A stretch of 50,128 bases of DNA. Origin: Rhodospirillaceae bacterium (GTDB taxonomy: Bacteria; Pseudomonadota; Alphaproteobacteria; Rhodospirillales; Casp-alpha2). Position 1 is the first letter of the stretch. Each line of letters opens with the position of its first letter. The DNA lies in assembly GCA_002696205.1 (NCBI GenBank), contig NZRL01000167.1, positions 1-50,128 of the forward strand. The letters are read 5' to 3'. Under the pieces are notes generated by a model. It worked only from the letters and a program-made list of their open reading frames with translations, ran no database searches and had not been told where the DNA came from. Positions 45,505 to 50,128 of the stretch are shown piece by piece. The position numbers were made by a program, and so were the translations under genes.

Positions 45505-47106
45505 TTACTCGGTCTTCTCGGCGTCGCCGCCGGCGGCCTCGGCCGCCGTGTCGCCCTCGCCCTCACCTTCGACCCCTTCCTCATCGGCGAACCAATGGGC
45601 ACGGGCCTGCATGATGATGTCGTTGGCGGCGTCCAGGGTCATCGCGCCCTGCGGCACGATTTCCAGGAGCTCGTCACCGGCCAGATCGGCCAGATCGTCG
45701 CGGGTCTTCACCCCGGCTTCCCCCAGCAACACCATCATTTCGGTGGTGATGCCTTCGAATTCGCCGAGATCGTCGTCAACGCCCAGTTCCTTGCGCTTGG
45801 CTTCGAATTCGGCGTCGCGCGTTTCCAGATAGTTCTGGGCGCGGGCCTGCAGTTCCTGAGCCACCGCTTCGTCGAAGCCTTCGATGTCGGTCAGATCGTC
45901 GAGCGACACGAAAGCGACTTCCTCGACCTTGGAAAAGCCTTCGGTGACCAGCAGGTGGGCGATCACGTCATCGACGTCCAGGGCCTCGACAAACAGGGCC
46001 GAACGGGCGCGGAACTCTTCGTTGCGGCGTTCGGACTCTTCCGCCTCGGTGAAGATGTCGATGTCCCAACCGGACAGCTGCGACGCCAGACGCACGTTCT
46101 GGCCGCGCCGGCCGATGGCCAGGGACAGCTGATCGTCGGGCACCACGACCTCGATCCGGTTGGCGTCCTGGTCCATGACGACCTTGGAGACTTCCGCCGG
46201 GGCCAGGGCGTTGACGATGAACGACGCTTCGTCGGGCGACCATTGAATGATGTCGATCTTTTCGCCCTGCAGTTCGCCGACCACGGCCTGCACGCGGGAG
46301 CCGCGCATGCCGATGCAGGGGCCGACCGGGTCGATCGAGCTGTCATGCGACAGCACGGCGATCTTGGCGCGGGAGCCCGGATCGCGGGCGACCGACTTGA
46401 TTTCGATGATGCCGTCGTAGATTTCCGGCACTTCCTGTTTGAACAGCGAGGCCATGAACTGCGGGTGGGTGCGCGACAGGAAGATCTGCGGGCCGCGGGT
46501 TTCCTCGCGCACGTCCATGATGTAGGCGCGCACGCGGTCGCCGTTGGAGAAATGCTCGCGCGGGATCGATTCATCCCGGCGCAGCAGCGCCTCGGCACGG
46601 CCCAGGTCGACGATCACGTTGCCGTATTCGATCCGCTTGACCAGGCCGTTGACGACCTCGCCGATGCGGTCCTGGTATTCCTCGTACTGGCGCTTGCGTT
46701 CGGCTTCGCGGACCTTCTGGACGATGACCTGCTTGGCCGTCTGGGCGGCGATGCGCCCGAAATCGATCGGCGGCAGGGGGTCGACCAGGAATTCGCCGAC
46801 GGTGGCGTCGGCCTTGCGCTGCTTGGCCTGTTCCAGGGTCAGCTGCGTGATTTCGTTCTCGACCGCGTCGGCGTCTTCGACGACTTCCAGATAGCGGGCC
46901 AGGGTGATGGCGCCCGAGGTCCGGTCGATCACGGCGCGGATGTCGTGCTCGTGGCCGTACTTGGACCGGCCGGCCTTCTGGATCGCCTGTTCCATGGCCT
47001 CCAGGACCTCGTCCCGTTCGATGCCCTTGTCGCGCGCGGCCTGATCGGCGGCGGCCAGCAGTTCGGGGCGGGCGTGGACGGCTTCGCTTTGCATGGCTTC
47101 GCTCAT
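45505..47106 (-). CDS. nusA: Transcription termination/antitermination protein NusA
   Basis: NusA binds RNA polymerase and nascent RNA and influences pausing and termination. The 533-residue protein has the N-terminal polymerase-binding domain, then S1 (VVNGLVKRIEYGNVIVDLGRAEALL). Two KH domains follow, with IGPCIGMRGSRVQAVVGELQGEKIDII and PDDQLSLAIGRRGQNVRLASQLSGW. C-terminal helix-hairpin repeats have EGFSKVEEVAFVSLDDL and AGVKTRDDLADLAGDEL. An acidic Glu/Gly/Ala tail closes the protein. It is second in the rimP-nusA-ylxR-infB-rbfA-truB set, 77 nt after rimP. The leader of this set has a promoter and then a terminator hairpin. Confidence 0.97.
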   Translation of the reverse strand: MSEAMQSEAVHARPELLAAADQAARDKGIERDEVLEAMEQAIQKAGRSKYGHEHDIRAVIDRTSGAITLARYLEVVEDADAVENEITQLTLEQAKQRKADATVGEFLVDPLPPIDFGRIAAQTAKQVIVQKVREAERKRQYEEYQDRIGEVVNGLVKRIEYGNVIVDLGRAEALLRRDESIPREHFSNGDRVRAYIMDVREETRGPQIFLSRTHPQFMASLFKQEVPEIYDGIIEIKSVARDPGSRAKIAVLSHDSSIDPVGPCIGMRGSRVQAVVGELQGEKIDIIQWSPDEASFIVNALAPAEVSKVVMDQDANRIEVVVPDDQLSLAIGRRGQNVRLASQLSGWDIDIFTEAEESERRNEEFRARSALFVEALDVDDVIAHLLVTEGFSKVEEVAFVSLDDLTDIEGFDEAVAQELQARAQNYLETRDAEFEAKRKELGVDDDLGEFEGITTEMMVLLGEAGVKTRDDLADLAGDELLEIVPQGAMTLDAANDIIMQARAHWFADEEGVEGEGEGDTAAEAAGGDAEKTE

Positions 47107-47183
47107 GTCTGGTGTTCCTTCACACTCTCAAGCTCAAAGTCAAAAATCGTTTCCAAATCAGGCGTTACGCGAACGGATGGGGA

Positions 47184-47696
47184 TTATCCCTTAGCTTGGG
47201 CCTCGGCCTCGGCCTCCGCCTTCATATGCGCCTGGATCAATTCGTCGGTCATCAACAGCTTCGATTTCTGGATGTCGGCATAGGGCAGGCGAACCTCGCC
47301 TTCCTCTACATCCATCACAACATGGTCGTCGGCGATCCCCAGCAACCGGCCGGAGAACCGGCGGCGGCCGTCGATGCCGGTGTGCATTTCCACCCGCGCG
47401 TCGAAGCCTTTGAAGCGATCGAAGTCGACCAGCTTGACCAGCGGCCGGTCGATACCCGGCGACGAGACTTCCAGCACGTAGGCGTCATCGATCGGGTCTT
47501 CGACGTCCAGCAGGGCCGAGACGGCGCGCGAGATATCGGCGCAATGGTCGACGTTCATCGGGCTGCCGTCCAGCGGCTCGGCCATGATCTGCAGTTTCTT
47601 GCGGCGCTGTCCCGACAACAGGACGCGCACGAGCTCGAACCCCAAATCCTCGATGGCCGGGCCGATGATTTCGGCGATACGTTGTTCCAAAGTCAC
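47184..47696 (-). CDS. rimP: Ribosome maturation factor RimP
   Basis: RimP is needed for 30S subunit maturation. The 170-residue protein begins LEQRIAEIIGPAIEDLGFELV and has PMNVDHCADISRAVSALLDVEDPI and LEVSSPGIDRPL, the family hallmark. The C-terminal part has SGRLLGIADDHVVMDVEEGEVRLPY. An Ala/Glu-rich tail ends the protein. The start is GTG at 47696, with AGAGG about 10 nt upstream. It leads the nusA-infB operon; the 203-nt region upstream carries a promoter, a 5' hairpin and an intrinsic terminator. Confidence 0.95.
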   Translation of the reverse strand: MTLEQRIAEIIGPAIEDLGFELVRVLLSGQRRKKLQIMAEPLDGSPMNVDHCADISRAVSALLDVEDPIDDAYVLEVSSPGIDRPLVKLVDFDRFKGFDARVEMHTGIDGRRRFSGRLLGIADDHVVMDVEEGEVRLPYADIQKSKLLMTDELIQAHMKAEAEAEAQAKG

Positions 47697-47748
47697 CTAG
47701 GTGGAACCTCTGTCAATTCAACCCCGAACGCAAAAGGACGGGGCCCAG

Positions 47749-47778
47749 AAAACACAAAAGGCGGGCCACCGGCCCGCC
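47749..47778 (-). terminator. Intrinsic terminator between trmB and rimP, possibly an attenuator
   Basis: On the minus strand an 8-bp stem GGCGGGCC / GGCCCGCC with a 3-nt loop is followed by TTTTGTGTTTT. It may simply end metK-trmB, but it lies downstream of a good promoter (47836-47864) that faces rimP. Confidence 0.85.
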
Positions 47779-47807
47779 CCATCAAACCCATATCGGACTT
47801 AACGAAG

Positions 47808-47830
47808 CGCGTTTTCATATCGAAAACGCG
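47808..47830 (-). other. Hairpin at the predicted 5' end of the rimP-nusA transcript
   Basis: CGCGTTTTC and GAAAACGCG form a perfect 9-bp stem with a 5-nt loop. The predicted transcription start (about 47829) falls at its edge, so it may protect the 5' end or regulate translation. It has no U-tract on the minus strand. Confidence 0.55.
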
Positions 47831-47835
47831 AGGTC

Positions 47836-47864
47836 TATATAGTCCCAAATGCGTTGAAACACAA
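47836..47864 (-). promoter_or_regulatory. Promoter of the rimP-nusA-infB operon
   Basis: TTGTGT (47859-47864) and TATATA (47836-47841) on the minus strand are spaced by 17 nt, just after the trmB stop. TATATA stands out against the GC-rich background. Confidence 0.65.
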
Positions 47865-47899
47865 GCGTTGCAGTGGGGCCAAGACAGGGTGCGGGCCCG

Positions 47900-48592
47900 T
47901 CATCCGCCCTTGCGTCGGAACTCCAGATAGACCCGCTTGTCCCCGGCCAGGCCCTTTTCCTCGTATCGGGTGGGGAAACCGTCGGGCCATCGATCGCGCC
48001 AGTCCCGTGGCCCGCGCGCCGTCCATTCGAAATCGGGGTGGCGGGAAAGATGCCAGAGCGCCCAGCGGGCATGGCCCATATGGTCCGTCGCGAAGCGGAA
48101 CAGGCCGCCGGGGCGCAGCACCCGGGCCAGCATGTCGAGGGTTTCCGGCTGTACGACGCGGCGGTTCCAATGGCGTCTCTTGGGCCAGGGGTCGGAATAG
48201 AGCAGATAGACCCGGCCGAGCGACGCCGCCGCCAATCCCGGCAGCAACAACCGAATGTCGTCATCGAGAATACGGATGTTCTTAAGATCTTGCGCGACGA
48301 TCTGGGACAACAGGGTCGAGACCCCGTTGACGAAGGGCTCCGCCCCGATCATGCCGACCTCGGGATGGGCCGCCGCCTGGGCCGCCAGATGTTCGCCGGC
48401 GCCAAAGCCGATCTCCAGCCAGACAGCCTCCGGCTGGGGATCGAACAGGGTTTTGGGATCGAGCGGCGCGCCCGCGTCCCCCGGAAGGGGAACGCGGAGC
48501 GTCGGTAACAGATCGTCGATGAGCGCCTGACGGCCGGGACGGAGCTTTTTGCCCCGCCGGCGGCCGTAGAAGCGCGGGCCGCTTTCGCTCAC
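47900..48592 (-). CDS. trmB: tRNA (guanine-N7-)-methyltransferase TrmB
   Basis: TrmB methylates G46 in the tRNA variable loop. The 230-residue protein has FYGRRRGKKLRPGRQAL near the start, the SAM motif WLEIGFGAGEHLAAQA, GAEPFVNGVSTLL, YLLYSDPWPKRRHWNRR (the TrmB hallmark), and PTRYEEKGLAGDKRVY at the C-terminus. GTG 48592 is chosen because metK ends at 48609; the frame is open further into metK but lacks conservation. It follows metK by 16 nt, so the two form an operon. Confidence 0.94.
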   Translation of the reverse strand: MSESGPRFYGRRRGKKLRPGRQALIDDLLPTLRVPLPGDAGAPLDPKTLFDPQPEAVWLEIGFGAGEHLAAQAAAHPEVGMIGAEPFVNGVSTLLSQIVAQDLKNIRILDDDIRLLLPGLAAASLGRVYLLYSDPWPKRRHWNRRVVQPETLDMLARVLRPGGLFRFATDHMGHARWALWHLSRHPDFEWTARGPRDWRDRWPDGFPTRYEEKGLAGDKRVYLEFRRKGG

Positions 48593-48608
48593 GGCCCGCT
48601 CCGGGACC

Positions 48609-49817
48609 TTAGGCGCCGAAGGCGGCCTTGAGGCCGTCGGCCAGGTCGGTCTTTTCCCAGGAAAAGCCACCGTCTTCCGTCGGCTGGCGGCCGAAGTGGC
48701 CGTAGGCGGCGGTGCGGGCGTAAACGGGCTTGTTCAGCTCGAGATGCTCGCGGATGCCGCGCGGGCTGAGGTTGACCATTTCCTGGAGCTTCTTGGAAAT
48801 CTGCTCTTCGGAAACGCGGCCCGTGCCCTGGGTGTCGACATAGACCGACAGCGGCTTGGACACGCCGATGGCGTAGGCCAGCTGGATCACGCATTTGTCG
48901 GCGAGACCGGCGGCGACCACGTTTTTCGCGAGGTAGCGGGCACCGTAGGCGGCCGAACGGTCGACCTTGGTCGGATCCTTGCCGGAGAAGGCACCGCCGC
49001 CATGCGGGGCCGCACCGCCGTAGGTATCGACGATGATCTTACGGCCGGTCAGGCCGACATCGGAATCCGGCCCACCGATGACGAAACGGCCCGTCGGGTT
49101 GACGTAGAATTCGTCTTCCGGGGGCATCCAGCCGTCCGGCAGAACGTCCGTCACGAAGGGGCGAACGATTTCGCGCACTTCGTCGGTGGTCAGTTCCTCG
49201 ACATGCTGGGTCGAGACGACGACCGAGGTCGCGCGCACGGGCTTGCCGTTTTCGTATTGCAGGGTCACCTGGCTTTTGGAATCGGGCAGCAGGCCGGGCG
49301 TCTTGCCCGAATGACGGGCGGCGGCCATGTTTTTCAGAATCTCGTGCGAGAACTGGATCGGCGCCGGCATCAGTTGTTCCGTTTCGTTGCAGGCGAAACC
49401 GAACATGATGCCCTGGTCACCGGCACCTTCGTCCTTGTTGCCGGCGGAATCGACGCCGACCGCGATGTCGGCGGACTGGCCATGCAGATAAACCTGCACC
49501 TTGGCCGTGTTCCAGTGGAAGTTGTCCTGTTCGTAGCCGATGTCCTTCACGCATTCGCGGGCGATGTGTTCGATCAATTCGGCGTCGGCGTTGCCGTCGG
49601 CGTCGAAGATCGGGCCCTGACCGTCGTCGCCGCAGCGGCCTTCGCCGCCGACGATGATGCGGTTGGTGGTGGTGAAGGTTTCGCAGCCGAGCCGGCAATT
49701 GCCCGGATCGCGGCGCAGGAATTCATCGAGGACCGCGTCGGAAATGCGGTCGGAAACTTTGTCCGGATGTCCTTCGGAAACGGATTCGGAAGTGAAGAGA
49801 TAGTTGGATAGGGTCAC
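48609..49817 (-). CDS. metK: S-adenosylmethionine synthetase MetK
   Basis: MetK makes SAM from methionine and ATP. The protein has [20 protein letters not shown] at the start, [10 protein letters not shown], the P-loop-like [19 protein letters not shown], and [16 protein letters not shown] 49817 is preferred because GGAGG lies 8 nt upstream and gives 402 residues; an in-frame ATG at 49841 lacks a ribosome binding site and would give 410. It is cotranscribed with trmB. The leader carries a 10-bp hairpin at 49861-49890 and a candidate -35 TTGACG at 49989-49994. I do not see a match to SAM-I, SAM-II or SAH riboswitch consensus. Confidence 0.96.
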   Translation of the reverse strand: MTLSNYLFTSESVSEGHPDKVSDRISDAVLDEFLRRDPGNCRLGCETFTTTNRIIVGGEGRCGDDGQGPIFDADGNADAELIEHIARECVKDIGYEQDNFHWNTAKVQVYLHGQSADIAVGVDSAGNKDEGAGDQGIMFGFACNETEQLMPAPIQFSHEILKNMAAARHSGKTPGLLPDSKSQVTLQYENGKPVRATSVVVSTQHVEELTTDEVREIVRPFVTDVLPDGWMPPEDEFYVNPTGRFVIGGPDSDVGLTGRKIIVDTYGGAAPHGGGAFSGKDPTKVDRSAAYGARYLAKNVVAAGLADKCVIQLAYAIGVSKPLSVYVDTQGTGRVSEEQISKKLQEMVNLSPRGIREHLELNKPVYARTAAYGHFGRQPTEDGGFSWEKTDLADGLKAAFGA

Positions 49818-49860
49818 AGGTGTAGCCTCCGGTAACGTCATTACAGATGTAGGACTATGA

Positions 49861-49890
49861 GGACGAAACGTTCGGGGGCGACGTTCGTCC
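49861..49890 (-). promoter_or_regulatory. Hairpin in the metK leader
   Basis: GGACGAACGT pairs with ACGTTTCGTCC, giving a 10-bp stem with one bulged base and a C/G-rich loop of about 9 nt. It lies 44 nt ahead of the GTG start of metK. No U-tract follows. Confidence 0.5.
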
Positions 49891-50010
49891 GCTTAGCGCG
49901 ATATTTTTCGTGGCGGCAAACGGTCCAAATACGCCACGCCGGAACCGATCGATCCCGGGCCGCCGTTTGTGGCAAGGATCGCGCCCGGCGTCAAGTCAGA
50001 TGTGATCTAT

Positions 50011-50022
50011 AACCCTAGGGTT
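50011..50022. repeat. Perfect 12-bp palindrome AACCCTAGGGTT
   Basis: The palindrome lies just after the lnt stop, about 17 nt upstream of the candidate metK -35 (49989-49994). It has no loop, so it suits a protein-binding operator better than an RNA hairpin. Confidence 0.5.
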
Positions 50023-50023
50023 T

Positions 50024-50128
50024 CTATGGCCGTTCCGGACGTCCGCCGCGCCCGGCAAGGAGTCCGCCGAGCCCAAGGAACAGGATCGCGAGGGCCAACG
50101 GCCCGGCATTCCCCCACAGCGAATAGAG
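50024..50128 (-). CDS. lnt: Apolipoprotein N-acyltransferase Lnt, C-terminal end (partial)
   Basis: Only the last 34 codons and a TAG stop are present. The fragment LYSLWGNAGPLALAILFLGL plus a short Gly/Arg tail matches the usual C-terminal end of Lnt: a TLYxRxGD-like turn followed by the last membrane helix. Lnt adds the third acyl chain to lipoproteins in the inner membrane. Gene order lnt-metK is common in alphaproteobacteria, often with a small XRE regulator between; none is present here. The call rests on a short fragment plus context. Confidence 0.65.
   Translation of the reverse strand, partial: LYSLWGNAGPLALAILFLGLGGLLAGRGGRPERP

Noticed and set aside
49818-50023. SAM-II or SAH riboswitch ahead of metK
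   Set aside because: The leader has a hairpin but none of the conserved core strings or pseudoknot layout that I recognise for these families.

Overview
The window looks like a chromosomal segment of a GC-rich alphaproteobacterium, most likely of the Rhodospirillales type. The reasons are dense high-GC coding, a dnaA-dnaN-recF-gyrB block, an Irr-type Fur-family regulator with the HHH motif, the metK-trmB / rimP-nusA-ylxR-infB-rbfA-truB-rpsO-pnp order, and unlinked pabB and pabC. No insertion sequence, prophage, CRISPR array, rRNA or tRNA gene was seen. Nearly all genes are core functions. The less familiar material is a few poorly characterised genes and the non-coding leaders.

Layout, left to right. 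1-1327: divergent cobS (partial) and cobT for the lower cobalamin ligand. 1356-3981 (minus): two tandem paralogues that look like degenerate GGDEF-EAL proteins. 4505-7577 (plus): UDP-xylose synthase-like decarboxylase, gmhA and hldE, a surface-sugar and LPS-heptose operon. 7612-17082 (minus): class A penicillin-binding protein, a pentapeptide-repeat protein, gyrB, recF, dnaN, dnaA. 17083-17886: a long AT-rich intergenic region with no canonical DnaA box that I could find. 17887-20343 (minus): rpsT, an enoyl-CoA hydratase, a small secreted protein, mutM. 20425-27451 (plus): ubiE-ubiB (ubiquinone), coaBC-dut, then an Rrf2 regulator with cysK, moeB and a DsrE-like gene (cysteine and sulfur transfer). 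27478-30734 (minus): pabC, pabB (folate) and a glyoxylate reductase-type dehydrogenase. 30945-31541 (plus): a secreted SH3-domain protein. 31621-34859 (minus): DUF3501, a CCG-domain Fe-S oxidoreductase, rubrerythrin and irr. 35017-37663 (minus): fabA-fabB-fabI. 37939-50128 (minus): the translation/transcription/RNA-decay block from pnp back to metK and the end of lnt.

How the parts connect. The most interesting unit is rubrerythrin plus a two-cluster, CCG-domain Fe-S protein plus DUF3501. A site resembling an Irr (ICE) box abuts the -35 element of the rubrerythrin promoter, and a similar site overlaps a perfect TATAAT ahead of irr. This suggests an iron- or heme-governed peroxide/redox module with Irr autoregulation. 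A second notable feature is the rimP-nusA-infB leader: a good promoter lies upstream of a strong intrinsic terminator, so the terminator may act as an attenuator, possibly sensed by NusA itself. Other leads are the degenerate GGDEF-EAL pair, a pentapeptide-repeat gene directly downstream of gyrB, a CymR-like Rrf2 gene next to cysK, and a five-codon upstream ORF whose stop overlaps the GTG start of fabA. Family assignments come from reading protein motifs by eye; promoters and hairpins were found by inspection and none has been tested.
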